From: Sulfuritalea sp.
GTDB taxonomy: Bacteria; Pseudomonadota; Gammaproteobacteria; Burkholderiales; Rhodocyclaceae
NCBI GenBank assembly: GCA_030696505.1
Contig: JAUYSD010000020.1
Coordinates: forward strand, 1-34,146
Reading direction: 5' to 3'
Length of the DNA: 34,146 nt
Position numbers and translations under genes: made by a program. Each line of letters starts with the position of its first letter. Within the stretch, counting starts at the first letter, position 1. Below the pieces are notes generated by a model. The model ran no database searches and had not been told where the DNA came from. It worked only from the letters and a program-made list of their open reading frames with translations. This document shows positions 9,152 through 20,288 of this stretch, one piece after another.

Positions 9152-11310
9152 AAATTGCGCTGGCGGTAATCGCCGCACTCGGCGCGATCCTGCTGTTCCT
9201 GCTGGCTTCGGCGTCCGCCAACACCGCGCTGTTTGCGGCGAGCTATCCCTGGCTGCTGGCGATCAACGGCGTCGCCGCCCTGGCGCTGGTGGTGCTGGTC
9301 GGCCTCCAGTTGCACCGCCTGCGCCGCGATTACCGAAGCGGCGTGTTCGGCTCGCGTCTCAAGTCGCGCCTGCTGCTGATGCTCTCGCTGATGGCGGTGC
9401 TGCCCGGCGCACTGGTGTATGGGGTCTCGATGCAGTTCGCGGTGAAGAGCATCGATTCCTGGTTCGACGTGCGCGTCGATGCCGCGCTGGAAGGCGGCCT
9501 CGCCCTCGGCCGCAACGTGCTCGACACCCTGCAGGCCGACCTGCTGGCCAAGGCACGCGGCGCGGCGCTGGAGCTGGGCGACGACGTCTTCGTCGGCCCG
9601 AGCCGGCTGAATCGGCTGCGCGAACAGGCCGGCGCACAGAGCGCGACCCTGCTGACGCTGTCCGGCCAGGTGCTGGGCAGCAGTTCCGCCGAGATGGGCC
9701 GCTTCATGCCTTCCGTTCCGGCGCCCAGCCAGTTGCGTCAGGCGCGCAGTGCGCGCGGGCTGGCGCTGGTGGGCGACGCCGCGGGCGGCGGCCTGATGGT
9801 GCGCGCCCTGGTGCCGGTTACCGGCAGCGGCCTCAACGCCGATCCGCGCATCCTGCAGTTGACCGCGCTGGTGCCGGATTCCCTGGTCAATAGCGCGGAA
9901 AGCGTCGAGGCCGCGCATCGCGACTACCAGGAGCTGCAACTGGGTCGTGTCGGCCTCAAGCGCATCTACACGCTGACGCTGACATTGGCACTGCTGCTGG
10001 CGCTGTTCGCCGCAATCGCCTTGGCCTTCTTTCTCGCCGAGCGCCTGGCGCGGCCCTTGCTGATCCTGGCCGAGGGCACGCAGGCGGTGGCGGCCGGCGA
10101 TTTCACGCCGCGTGCCACGGTGGAAGCCTCCGACGAGCTCGGCGTGTTGACGCATTCCTTCAATACCATGACACATCAATTGAGCGAGGCGCGCGCGCAG
10201 GCCGAGCACAACCGCGCGGAAACCGAGGCGGCGCAGGCCTACCTGGAATCGGTGCTGGCGAATCTCTCGGCCGGCGTGCTGGCCTTCGACCTGCGCTTCC
10301 GCCTGCGCGCGGCGAATCGCGGTGCGCTGGCGATACTCGACGACGATCTGTCCGGCTTCGAGCAGACCCGCCTGCAGGACTGGCCGCGCCACGAAACCCT
10401 GGCCGCAGCGATCATGGAAGGCTTCGCGCGGCGCGGCGACGAATGGCAGGAACAACTCGAAATCGCCCGTCCCGACGGCATGCCGCAGGCGCTGCTGGTG
10501 CGCGGCACGGCGCTGCCGGTAAGCGGCGGCGGCGGTTATGTGGTGGTGTTCGACGACATCACGCGGCTGATTGCGGCGCAGCGTTCCGCTGCCTGGGGCG
10601 AGGTCGCGCAACGCCTGGCGCACGAGATCAAGAATCCGCTGACGCCGATCCAGTTGTCCGCCGAGCGCCTGCAACTCAAGCTGGCCGACCAGCTCACGGG
10701 AGCATCGCGCGAGCTGCTGGATCGCGCCACACAGACCATCGTCAATCAGGTCGAGGCGATGAAAAACATGGTCAATGATTTCCGCGACTACGCCCGGACC
10801 CCGTTGCCGCAGCTCGCGCCCGTCGACCTGCGCGCCCTGCTCGGTGAGGTGCTGGGTCTTTACGAGAACGCCGGCGTCGCGATCGCCGTTACCTGTCCGC
10901 GAAGCGGCGTCCCAGGTACGCAGAGCGAGCCAGCGGCAACTCTCGAACCCCTGCCGCCGGTGCTGGCCGATGCCAACCAATTGCGCCAGGTGCTGCATAA
11001 TGTCCTGACCAACGCGCAGGATGCCCTGAGCGAAGTGGCCGAGGCGCGGATCACCGTCACCACGGCACGCGAAGCGGCGCGCGTGCGCTTGACCGTGAGC
11101 GACAATGGCCCGGGCTTCCCGCCGCAGATTCTGTCGCGCGCCTTCGAGCCCTACGTCACGACCAAGTCGAAGGGCACCGGGCTGGGCCTGGCGATCGTGA
11201 AGAAAATTGTGGACGACCACGGCGGCGAGATTCGCCTGGCGAACCATCCGGGCGGAGAGGTCAGCATCTGGTTGCCGCTGGCAACGCAGAATGCGGTAAA
11301 GGGAGCTTAG
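9148..11310 (+). CDS. ntrY: Sensor histidine kinase NtrY
   Basis: Membrane sensor kinase of the NtrYX two-component system, linked in other proteobacteria to nitrogen and redox/respiration control. The 720-residue protein has three membrane helices in the first 100 residues, a periplasmic segment, a further helix (about 275-297, LTLTLALLLALFAAIALAFF), HAMP, PAS, a histidine-kinase H-box (RLAHEIKNPLTP, His near 492), N-box (NVLTNAQDAL), DNGPGF and GTGLGL ATP-binding boxes. It starts with GTG that overlaps the DUF4390 stop. Just before the N-box, at about residues 583-601, there is an extra segment (CPRSGVPGTQSEPAATLEP) encoded by a hairpin-forming sequence that looks like an inserted repeat. 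Confidence 0.95.
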   Translation: MKIALAVIAALGAILLFLLASASANTALFAASYPWLLAINGVAALALVVLVGLQLHRLRRDYRSGVFGSRLKSRLLLMLSLMAVLPGALVYGVSMQFAVKSIDSWFDVRVDAALEGGLALGRNVLDTLQADLLAKARGAALELGDDVFVGPSRLNRLREQAGAQSATLLTLSGQVLGSSSAEMGRFMPSVPAPSQLRQARSARGLALVGDAAGGGLMVRALVPVTGSGLNADPRILQLTALVPDSLVNSAESVEAAHRDYQELQLGRVGLKRIYTLTLTLALLLALFAAIALAFFLAERLARPLLILAEGTQAVAAGDFTPRATVEASDELGVLTHSFNTMTHQLSEARAQAEHNRAETEAAQAYLESVLANLSAGVLAFDLRFRLRAANRGALAILDDDLSGFEQTRLQDWPRHETLAAAIMEGFARRGDEWQEQLEIARPDGMPQALLVRGTALPVSGGGGYVVVFDDITRLIAAQRSAAWGEVAQRLAHEIKNPLTPIQLSAERLQLKLADQLTGASRELLDRATQTIVNQVEAMKNMVNDFRDYARTPLPQLAPVDLRALLGEVLGLYENAGVAIAVTCPRSGVPGTQSEPAATLEPLPPVLADANQLRQVLHNVLTNAQDALSEVAEARITVTTAREAARVRLTVSDNGPGFPPQILSRAFEPYVTTKSKGTGLGLAIVKKIVDDHGGEIRLANHPGGEVSIWLPLATQNAVKGA
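10894..10950. repeat. In-frame repeat insertion in ntrY
   Basis: This segment adds about 19 residues between the H-box region and the N-box, where related kinases usually pass straight to the LPPVLADANQLRQ-like sequence. It contains the hairpin CCGC-GAA-GCGG (10897-10907). On the minus strand it reads CGCCGCTTCGCGG, close to CGCCGCTGCGCGG in the priA and ROK insertions. It ends with a copy of the CCAGCGGCAACT motif at 10930-10941. The assignment to one repeat family is by eye. Confidence 0.5.
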
Positions 11311-11314
11311 AGAA

Positions 11315-12550
11315 ATGCCGAAAATACTGGTGGTCGACGACGAGGTCGGGATACGCGAACTGCTGTCGGAGATCCTGCGCGACGAGGGCCACGATGTCCA
11401 ACTGGCGGAGAACGCCGCGCAGGCGCGACTGGCGCGCGAAGCCGGACGCCCCGACATGGTCCTGCTCGACATCTGGATGCCCGATACCGATGGCATCACG
11501 CTGCTGAAGGAGTGGGCCGGCAACGGCCAGCTCAACATGCCGGTGGTGATGATGTCGGGTCATGCCACGATCGACACGGCAGTCGAGGCGACCCGCATCG
11601 GCGCGCTGGATTTCCTCGAAAAGCCGATCGGCATGCAGAAGCTGCTGGCGGCAGTGAAGAAGGCGCTCGAACGCAGCGCCCGCCATGCCGGCGGCGGTCT
11701 CTCGCTGGGCGCCTTCGCCCGCCCGGGGCCCTTGCGCGACCTGAAACGGCGGCTGGACCAGGTACTGGCCAAGAGTTCGCTGCTGCTGTTGCGCGCCGCG
11801 CCCGGCGGCATCGTCGAACTGGTGGCACGCACCGCGCAGGTGCCCGGCAAGCCCTGGATCGACCTGGCGCACGACTCCAATCCCCTGAGTACCGAGATGC
11901 TGCAGCGTGCCGCCGGCGGCGTGCTGTGGTGCGAGGAAATGGCGCGCCTGACGCGTCTGCAGCAGAAGAACCTGCTGTTTGCCGCCGAACGCCTGGACCG
12001 CTACGGCCTGCGCCTGGTCGCGGCGACCACGCACAGCAGTGCCGAACTGCAGGGCCTGGGCTGGGAGGAAAGCGGATTGCTGCGCCTGTTCGAGACCGGG
12101 CTCGGGGTGCCCAGCCTGGCGGAACTCAAGGACGAGGTGCCGGACATCGCGGCGCACCTGCTGACCCAGTTGATGGAAAGCGACGAAATTCCGCTGCGGC
12201 GATTCTCCAGCGCGGCGCTCAACGCCCTGCGCCAGCATGCCTGGAGCGGCGGCTACGGCGAACTCAAGGCGGCGGTGAAGTCGCTGGCGCTGGCCAGCCT
12301 GGCCGAGGAGATCGGCGAAGAAGAGACCCTGCATCTGCTGGCGCCGGCCGGCGAACCCAGCCTGGCGCCGGCCGGCCTGGCGCCGGAAGTAATCGAGTTG
12401 CCGCTACGCGAGGCGCGCGAGGCCTTCGAGCGCATGTACTTCGAGTACCACCTGGCGCGCGACGGCGGCAACATGACGCGACTGGCGGACAAGACCGGGC
12501 TGGAACGCACCCACCTGTACCGCAAGCTCAAAGACCTCGGACTGCGCTAG
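11315..12550 (+). CDS. ntrX: NtrX-type response regulator with degenerate AAA+ domain
   Basis: Partner regulator of NtrY, 411 residues. The receiver domain is intact: VVDDE (Asp8/Asp9), phosphoacceptor Asp52 in LLDIWMP, MMSGHA and the lysine in LEKPI. The central domain aligns by length and flanking sequence with the AAA+ domain of sigma-54 activators, but the Walker A motif is replaced (LLLLRAAPGGIVELVART in place of GxxGxGK), Walker B appears as GGVLWCEEM, and no GAFTGA loop is seen. The C-terminal Fis-type helix-turn-helix is well kept (GGNMTRLADKTGLERTHLYRKLKDLGLR). It therefore probably binds DNA and responds to phosphorylation but does not hydrolyse ATP. GGAG precedes the ATG; it lies 4 bp after ntrY. 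Confidence 0.9.
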   Translation: MPKILVVDDEVGIRELLSEILRDEGHDVQLAENAAQARLAREAGRPDMVLLDIWMPDTDGITLLKEWAGNGQLNMPVVMMSGHATIDTAVEATRIGALDFLEKPIGMQKLLAAVKKALERSARHAGGGLSLGAFARPGPLRDLKRRLDQVLAKSSLLLLRAAPGGIVELVARTAQVPGKPWIDLAHDSNPLSTEMLQRAAGGVLWCEEMARLTRLQQKNLLFAAERLDRYGLRLVAATTHSSAELQGLGWEESGLLRLFETGLGVPSLAELKDEVPDIAAHLLTQLMESDEIPLRRFSSAALNALRQHAWSGGYGELKAAVKSLALASLAEEIGEEETLHLLAPAGEPSLAPAGLAPEVIELPLREAREAFERMYFEYHLARDGGNMTRLADKTGLERTHLYRKLKDLGLR

Positions 12551-12555
12551 ACACC

Positions 12556-13983
12556 ATGAGAATCATCATCCTCGGCGCCGGTCAGGTCGGCGCCTCCGTG
12601 GCCGAAGCCCTGGCCTCGGAAATCAACGACGTCACCGTGGTCGATCAGCACAGCGCCAGTCTGGCGCAACTCGCGGACCGGCTCGACGTGCGCACCGTGA
12701 CCGGCAATGCGGCGCTGCCCTCGGTGCTCAGGAGCGCCGGCATCGAGGACGCCGAAATGCTGGTGGCGGTGACCCAGTCCGACCAGACCAACCTGGTGGC
12801 CTGCAAGATCGCGCGACGCATGTTCAACGTGCCAACCCGCATCGCCCGCCTGCGCGGGGTGGATTTCATCGCCGACGAAGCCCTGCTTGCCGACGACATG
12901 TTCGCGGTCAGCCACGCCATGTGTCCCGAGCAGGACGTCACCGACTACATCGCACGCCTGGTGGCGTTTCCCGAAGCGCTGCAAGTGCTCGAATTCGCCG
13001 ACGGCAAGGCGACGCTGGTCTGCGTGCGGGCCTATGAGGGCGGCTTGCTGGTCGGCCAGCAGATCCTGTCGATGCGCGAGCACCTGCCGCACGGCGTCGA
13101 TGCCCGCATCGTGGCGATTTTCCGCGAGCTGCGGCCGGTCGAGCCGACCGGCAAGACGGTGATCGAGGCCGGCGACGAAGTCTTCCTGCTCGCTGCCACC
13201 GAAAACATTCGGCATGTGCTGCGCGAGCTGCGGCGCATGCAGCAGCCGGTCAAGCGCATCATGATCGCCGGTGGCGGCAACATCGGCGCGCGGGTCGCCG
13301 CCGCGCTGGAAAAGCAGTACCAGGTCAAGGTCGTCGAATGCGACCCACGGCGCGCCGAGCTGATCGCCACGCGCTTCAAGGACACCCTGGTGCTTTGCGG
13401 CGAGGCGACCGACGAAAACGTGCTGGCGCAGGAAAACATCGACGAGATGGACATGTTCCTCGCCCTGACCAACGACGACGAGGACAACATCATGGCGGCG
13501 TCGCTGGCCAAGCGCCTGGGCTGCCCGCGCGTGCTGGCGCTGATCAACCGCCGCGCCTATGCCGACATGGTGCAGGGCGGTCCGATCGACATCGGCCTCT
13601 CGCCGGCCCAGGTATCGATCGGTTCGCTGCTCGCCTTCGTGCGGCACGGCGACGTGGCGCGCGTGCATAGCCTGCGGCGCGGCGCGGCCGAGGCAATGGA
13701 GCTGATCGTGCATGGCGACCGCAGCAACTCGAAGGTGGTCGGCCGCCGCATCGAGGAGCTGCCGATGATCGCGGGTGCGCACATCGGCGCCATCCTGCGC
13801 AAGGGCGCGCCGCAGGCCCGTCTCGCCGATGGCTTTGCCGCGGCAGCGCCGGGCAGCCACGTCATCATTCCGCATCATGACACCGTGATCGAGTCCGGCG
13901 ACCACGTCGTGGTGTTCTGTACGCGCAAGGCACAGATATCGCAGGTCGAGAAACTGTTCCAGGTCGGAATCGGTTTCTTCTGA
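12556..13983 (+). CDS. trkA: Trk potassium uptake regulatory subunit TrkA
   Basis: Cytoplasmic NAD(H)-binding gating subunit of the Trk potassium channel complex, 475 residues. Two RCK units are visible: the first starts MRIIILGAGQVGASVAEALA, the second at about residue 236 with IMIAGGGNIGARVAAALE. Each has a GxGxxG dinucleotide fold and a following RCK-C region (the second ends in GDHVVVFCTRKAQISQVEKLF). The start ATG at 12556 is 5 bp after the ntrX stop. trkH follows after 18 bp, so regulator and channel are co-transcribed with ntrYX. Confidence 0.95.
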   Translation: MRIIILGAGQVGASVAEALASEINDVTVVDQHSASLAQLADRLDVRTVTGNAALPSVLRSAGIEDAEMLVAVTQSDQTNLVACKIARRMFNVPTRIARLRGVDFIADEALLADDMFAVSHAMCPEQDVTDYIARLVAFPEALQVLEFADGKATLVCVRAYEGGLLVGQQILSMREHLPHGVDARIVAIFRELRPVEPTGKTVIEAGDEVFLLAATENIRHVLRELRRMQQPVKRIMIAGGGNIGARVAAALEKQYQVKVVECDPRRAELIATRFKDTLVLCGEATDENVLAQENIDEMDMFLALTNDDEDNIMAASLAKRLGCPRVLALINRRAYADMVQGGPIDIGLSPAQVSIGSLLAFVRHGDVARVHSLRRGAAEAMELIVHGDRSNSKVVGRRIEELPMIAGAHIGAILRKGAPQARLADGFAAAAPGSHVIIPHHDTVIESGDHVVVFCTRKAQISQVEKLFQVGIGFF

Positions 13984-14001
13984 GCGGGCGGCCGGGCAGT
14001 C

Positions 14002-15456
14002 ATGAAACGTTATTACCCGGTGGTGCGCGCATTCGGCCTGTTGCTGACCTGCTTTGCCTTGACCCTGCTGGCGCCTTTGATTTTTTCGTGGTGGATGGCC
14101 GATGGAGCGCATTCCGCCTATGACGAAGCCTTTCTGCTGACCCTGGGAACGGGGTTGATTCTATGGTGGCCGGCACGCCACGCCCGAGCCGACCTGAAGG
14201 TACGCGACGGCTTCCTGATGGTGGTGCTGGTGTGGTCCGTTTTCCCGGCTTTCGCCGGAATGCCGCTGATATTCCATATGGGAATGTCGTTCACCGACGC
14301 CTACTTCGAGGCGATGTCCGGCCTCACGACTACCGGGTCGACGGTGCTGTCGAATCTCGACACGCTGCCGTTGTCGATCAATCTCTGGCGCGGCATGATG
14401 GTCTGGCTGGGCGGCATGGGCCTGATCGTGCTGGCGGTGGCGATCCTGCCCCTGCTCGGCATCGGCGGTCGGCAGATGTTCAAGGCCGAGACGCCGGGAC
14501 CGATGAAGGAGTCCCAGTTGACTCCGCGCATGACGCAGACCGCCAAGGGACTCTGGGGTGTCTATGCGTTTGTCACGATACTGTGCATTCTCAGTCTGCA
14601 TTGGGCCGGCATGAACTGGTTCGATGCCGTGATGCATGCCTTCACCACCATGGGCCTGGGCGGGTTCTCCAGCCACGACGCGAGTTTCGGCTACTGGAAC
14701 TCACCCGTCATCGAAGCAGTGGTGGTGGTCTTCATGCTGCTTGCCGGGATGAACTTCGCCACGATGTTTCTCGCTCTCTACGGCCGCTCGTTTCAACCGT
14801 ACTTGCGCGATCCGGAGGCGCGCTGGTTTCTCGGCATCACCCTCGCCAGCGTGCTCGGCATTGCCTTCTATCTGTGGCTGCAGGGCACCTATGCCGATTT
14901 CCTGACCGCCTTGCGCCATGCCGCCTTCAACGTGGTATCGATCGCCACCACCACCGGATTTGCCAGCGTCGACTACAACCAGTGGCCCTTCTTTGCGCCG
15001 CTCTGGATGCTGTTTCTCTGCAGCTTCGTCACCAGCGCCGGTTCCACCGGCGGCGGCATCAAGATGATTCGCGCCATCATTCTCTACAAGCAGGTGTATC
15101 GGGAACTGCTGCGCGCGATGCATCCCAACGTGGTCTGGCCGGTGCGCATGGGTGGCAATCCGGTGCCGTCCAACATCCTGTTTGCGGTGCTGGCATTCGG
15201 CTTCATGTACATGACCAGCATCGTTACGATGACCCTGCTGCTGTCGTTCTCGGGCCTTGAAATCGTCACCGCCTTCTCTGCCGTGGTCGCCAGCATCAAC
15301 AATACCGGACCCGGGCTGAACCAGGTCGGGCCGGCCACGACCTACGCAACGCTGACCGATTTTCAGACCTGGGTATGCACCTTCGCCATGTTGCTCGGCC
15401 GCCTGGAGATCTTCACCTTGCTGGTGGTGCTGACGCCGGCCTTCTGGCGGCGCTGA
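14002..15456 (+). CDS. trkH: Trk potassium uptake channel subunit TrkH
   Basis: Inner-membrane ion-translocating subunit, 484 residues, hydrophobic throughout. The four pore-loop filter segments of the SKT superfamily can be read in order: MSGLTTTGSTVL (about 107-118), AFTTMGLGGFSS (about 214-225), VSIATTTGFASVD (about 313-325) and ASINNTGPGLN (about 432-442). The central GSTGGGIK loop near residue 350, a known feature of TrkH gating, is also present. It pairs with TrkA immediately upstream. The conserved placement with ntrYX suggests joint expression rather than a shared function. Confidence 0.95.
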   Translation: MKRYYPVVRAFGLLLTCFALTLLAPLIFSWWMADGAHSAYDEAFLLTLGTGLILWWPARHARADLKVRDGFLMVVLVWSVFPAFAGMPLIFHMGMSFTDAYFEAMSGLTTTGSTVLSNLDTLPLSINLWRGMMVWLGGMGLIVLAVAILPLLGIGGRQMFKAETPGPMKESQLTPRMTQTAKGLWGVYAFVTILCILSLHWAGMNWFDAVMHAFTTMGLGGFSSHDASFGYWNSPVIEAVVVVFMLLAGMNFATMFLALYGRSFQPYLRDPEARWFLGITLASVLGIAFYLWLQGTYADFLTALRHAAFNVVSIATTTGFASVDYNQWPFFAPLWMLFLCSFVTSAGSTGGGIKMIRAIILYKQVYRELLRAMHPNVVWPVRMGGNPVPSNILFAVLAFGFMYMTSIVTMTLLLSFSGLEIVTAFSAVVASINNTGPGLNQVGPATTYATLTDFQTWVCTFAMLLGRLEIFTLLVVLTPAFWRR

Positions 15457-15516
15457 TGCCCAGAGGCGGGGCGGAGAGTGCGATAATTCGATCTTTGCCC
15501 TGCCGGATTGCCGCTC

Positions 15517-16626
15517 ATGTCATCCTCGACCCGCCCCAAGAACGATACTTTTCTGCGTGCCTTGCTGCGCGAACCCGTCGAGTACACGCCGGTATGGCTG
15601 ATGCGCCAGGCCGGGCGCTACCTGCCCGAATACAACGAGACACGGCGTCGCGCCGGCAGCTTCCTGAGCCTGTGCAAGAACCCGCAACTGGCCTGTGAAG
15701 TTACGCTGCAACCGCTGTCGCGTTTCGAGCTCGATGCGGCGATCCTGTTTTCCGATATTCTCACCGTGCCCGACGCCATGGGCCTGGGTCTGTATTTCGC
15801 CGACGGCGAGGGGCCGAAGTTCGAGCGGCCGCTGCGTGAAGAATGGGCGATCCGCGATCTGACGGTGCCCGATCCCAACGTCCATCTGCGCTATGTCATG
15901 GATGCGGTGGCCGAGATACGCCGCGCGCTGAACGGCTCGGTGCCGCTGATCGGTTTTTCCGGCAGCCCGTGGACCCTGGCCTGCTACATGGTCGAAGGCG
16001 GCTCGGGCTCGGCCACCGATTACCGCACGATCAAGACCATGCTCTACGATCGGCCCGATCTGCTGCACCACATTCTGGACGTGACGGCCACCGCGGTGAC
16101 CGATTACCTCAATGCCCAGATCGAATCCGGCGCGCAGGCCGTGATGATTTTCGATTCCTGGGGCGGTGCGCTGGCGCACGCGGCCTATCGCGAGTTCTCG
16201 CTGGCCTACATGCAGCGCATTGTCGCCGGCCTCAAGCGCAGCCATGACGGCGAGCGCGTTCCCTGCATCGTCTTCACCAAGGGCGGCGGCCAGTGGCTGG
16301 AAGCGATCGCCGACATCGGCTGCGATGCCGTGGGCCTCGACTGGACCACCGATCTGGGCGAAGCGCGGCGACGCGTGGGTTCCCGTGTTGCACTGCAAGG
16401 CAATCTCGATCCGATGGCCTTGTTCGCTTCGCCCGACAAGGTGGCGGCCGAAGCGCGGCGTGTGCTGGACAGTTACGCCGCCGGCGACGGCGGCGAGGGC
16501 CAGAATGGCGGCGGACATGTCTTCAATCTCGGTCACGGGATTTCCCAATTTACGCCGCCGGAGAACGTGAAAATTTTGGTTGACACCGTGCACAGCCACA
16601 GCCGGCGCGGTTCCGCGCGGGCCTAG
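15517..16626 (+). CDS. hemE: Uroporphyrinogen decarboxylase
   Basis: Cytosolic heme-biosynthesis enzyme that decarboxylates uroporphyrinogen III to coproporphyrinogen III. The 369-residue protein shows the substrate-binding N-terminus [19 protein letters not shown], the catalytic Asp region [43 protein letters not shown] and the C-terminal [19 protein letters not shown] small Gly-rich expansion ([14 protein letters not shown]) precedes the last motif. The ATG at 15517 is chosen; an in-frame TTG lies at 15508. It is followed by the 384-bp region with DnaA-box-like sites and then priA. Confidence 0.96.
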   Translation: MSSSTRPKNDTFLRALLREPVEYTPVWLMRQAGRYLPEYNETRRRAGSFLSLCKNPQLACEVTLQPLSRFELDAAILFSDILTVPDAMGLGLYFADGEGPKFERPLREEWAIRDLTVPDPNVHLRYVMDAVAEIRRALNGSVPLIGFSGSPWTLACYMVEGGSGSATDYRTIKTMLYDRPDLLHHILDVTATAVTDYLNAQIESGAQAVMIFDSWGGALAHAAYREFSLAYMQRIVAGLKRSHDGERVPCIVFTKGGGQWLEAIADIGCDAVGLDWTTDLGEARRRVGSRVALQGNLDPMALFASPDKVAAEARRVLDSYAAGDGGEGQNGGGHVFNLGHGISQFTPPENVKILVDTVHSHSRRGSARA

Positions 16627-16640
16627 TTTGTCAAGCCAAG

Positions 16641-16668
16641 GGGGGCGCGGTCTGGACCGCTTGCCCCC
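16641..16668 (+). terminator. Strong hairpin after hemE, possible terminator
   Basis: GGGGGC GCGGTC (16641-16652) pairs with GACCGC TT GCCCCC (16655-16668), leaving a two-base loop and a two-base bulge. It begins 15 bp after the hemE stop. An A-run rather than a T-run follows, so an intrinsic terminator on the plus strand is not certain. Confidence 0.4.
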
Positions 16669-16676
16669 GCGAAAAA

Positions 16677-16871
16677 GGCCGTCCGACAAGGCTTGCGAAG
16701 GGGGCAGAAAAACGCTTCAAGGCGTTGACTTATTCACAGAAATCCGTCAGCCCTCGTAGTTTCCGCATCGCCCCCGCCGCTCCTCGGTATATTCGTGTAA
16801 CTTGTTGTTTTTGAATAAAAATATTTTGTTCAAATATTGCACAGAGATGAAAATCGCCTTGTCGGACGGCC
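16677..16871. repeat. 16-bp perfect inverted repeat enclosing 163 bp
   Basis: GGCCGTCCGACAAGGC at 16677-16692 is matched exactly in inverse orientation by GCCTTGTCGGACGGCC at 16856-16871. The enclosed DNA holds a TTATTCACA site and the AT-rich tract. The pairing stops sharply at both ends, as terminal inverted repeats of a small element would, but no target-site duplication is evident. The alternatives are a MITE-like insertion or a structural part of a replication-associated region. Confidence 0.75.
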
Positions 16872-16930
16872 ACTTAGGCATTTTGCCGGTTGCTTACCCA
16901 CAAAGTTATCCACAGAATTTGTGGGTAAGC
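16730..16930. promoter_or_regulatory. Cluster of DnaA-box-like sites, possible oriC-like or DnaA-controlled region
   Basis: Two exact matches to TTATNCACA occur on the plus strand: TTATTCACA (16730-16738) and TTATCCACA (16906-16914). Two one-mismatch sites, TTACCCACA at 16894-16902 and its inverse at 16920-16928, flank the second. The latter two are parts of a perfect 13-bp inverted repeat, GCTTACCCACAAA (16892-16904) and its complement (16918-16930), with the consensus box in the 13-bp centre. The AT-rich tract lies between the first box and this palindrome. dnaA itself is not in the window. Replication origin, DnaA reservoir, or DnaA regulation of priA are all possible. Confidence 0.55.
16787..16854. 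other. AT-rich tract between hemE and priA
   Basis: In a window that is otherwise strongly GC-rich, the 40 bases at 16801-16840 contain only 8 G or C. TTTGAA and TTCAAA form a short inverted pair around the AAAAATATTTT core. Such a tract beside DnaA sites is what a DNA-unwinding element looks like; equally it could be an AT-rich promoter region for priA. No gene is seen here. Confidence 0.6.
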
Positions 16931-17010
16931 CATTTTCCCTTTTGCAGCAAGGCATTGAGTCCCTATGCAGAGACTTTATCGAGCATTGTCGGCCAAGCAT
17001 TTGAACAGGC

Positions 17011-19103
<2,093 letters not shown>

Positions 19104-19107
<4 letters not shown>

Positions 19108-20288
19108 CGGCCGCGCAGGAACCACAGCCAGCTGGCCAGCTGCACCGCCAGCAGGCCGCCGAATGTGATCTGGTAAGCCGCGCGCGTGGTCTGGCCGGAG
19201 GCCTGCAACAGATCCACCATGGCGCCGAAGCCCCACTGGATGGCGAAGGCGCCGACGAATACCATCAGGTTCAGCGCGGTGTTGACCCGGCCGGCCAGCG
19301 TCGGGCTGAAATGCGCCTGGAGCAGCGCGTAGGCGAGATTGCCGACCGAAAACACCAGGCCGAAAATGAACCACAGCGGTTCGCCCGGCGCGGCGCCGAG
19401 CACGATCAGCAAGGTCGCGAGCAAGCCTATGCCCATGCCGCCCTGCAACAGCCGCAGCGGCTTGAGGCCGCGCCTGGCCAGCGGCGCGACGCCGAAGGCG
19501 ATGCCGAGAAATCCGGCCAGCATGCCGCCACCCATCAGCAGCAGATGGTGGGCCGCCGCCTCGCGCGGCAGGCCGGCGAAGTTCATCAGCCAGGGCACCG
19601 CCCAAAGCCCCTGCAAGGCCAGGAAGCCGCCGATGATCAGCGTCGATTGCGGCGCGTAGCGCCAGAAGGCGCGGCTGGCGAGCACCGCGCCGAGTCCGGC
19701 AAGCTGGCTGCGCAGCGGCTCGGATTGGGCCTGGCCCGGCTTTCCCGGGGTGCTGAAAATCCCCACCGCAGCAGCCAGACCGGCCACGGCAAGCACGACA
19801 AACACGGCGCGCCAGCCGAAGTGCGGAATCGCCCAGGACAGCGGCGTCGATGCGGTCAGGGCACCGAGACCCCCGGCGGCCATGATCGCGGCATTGAGCG
19901 AGGCCTGGCGTTCGAGGCCGAACCACTGACTGAAGGCCTTGAACGAAGCCATCAGGCAGGCCGAGACGCCGAGCCCGATCAAGGCTCGCGCCACCGCCAG
20001 TTCGCTCAGCGAGTTGCCTGCGGCGAACAGTGCGCAGCCGGCGGCGGCGATCAGCAGCAGCGAGGCCTCGACGCGGCGCGCGCCGTAGCGGTCCAGCGCC
20101 AGACCCAGCGGCAGCTGCACGGCGCCGAAGGCCAGCAGGTAGGCGCTGGTCAGCAGGCCCAGGTCGGCGGCCGAAACGCCCAGCTCGCGCGTCAGTTCCG
20201 GCGCGATCACGGCATTGACGTTGCGCAGGAAGTAGGAAAAGTAATAGCCCGCAGCGAAGGGCAGGAAGATGCGCAGCCAAAGATTCAT
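19104..20288 (-). CDS. MFS transporter
   Basis: A 394-residue major facilitator superfamily protein with about 12 hydrophobic segments. The N-terminus (MNLWLRIFLPFAAGYYFSYFLRNVNAVIAPEL) and the loop LALDRYGARRVEAS after helix 2 fit the family signature. The sequence resembles the nitrate/hexuronate-like MFS branch often annotated without a substrate; I cannot assign one. The start at 20288 is preceded by CGGAAG at suitable spacing. Its ATGA overlaps the MOSC gene's stop, so both are in one operon. Its stop overlaps the priA stop in the opposite strand. Confidence 0.88.

Noticed and set aside
9010-11538. Minus-strand open frame of about 840 codons opposite ntrY
   Set aside because: GC-rich codon use leaves antisense frames open; its product is rich in Gln/Arg/His with no family, while ntrY on the plus strand has all kinase boxes.
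12547-14112. Minus-strand open frame opposite trkA
   Set aside because: Same reason: the His/Asp/Arg-rich translation is typical of an antisense shadow of an RCK-domain gene.
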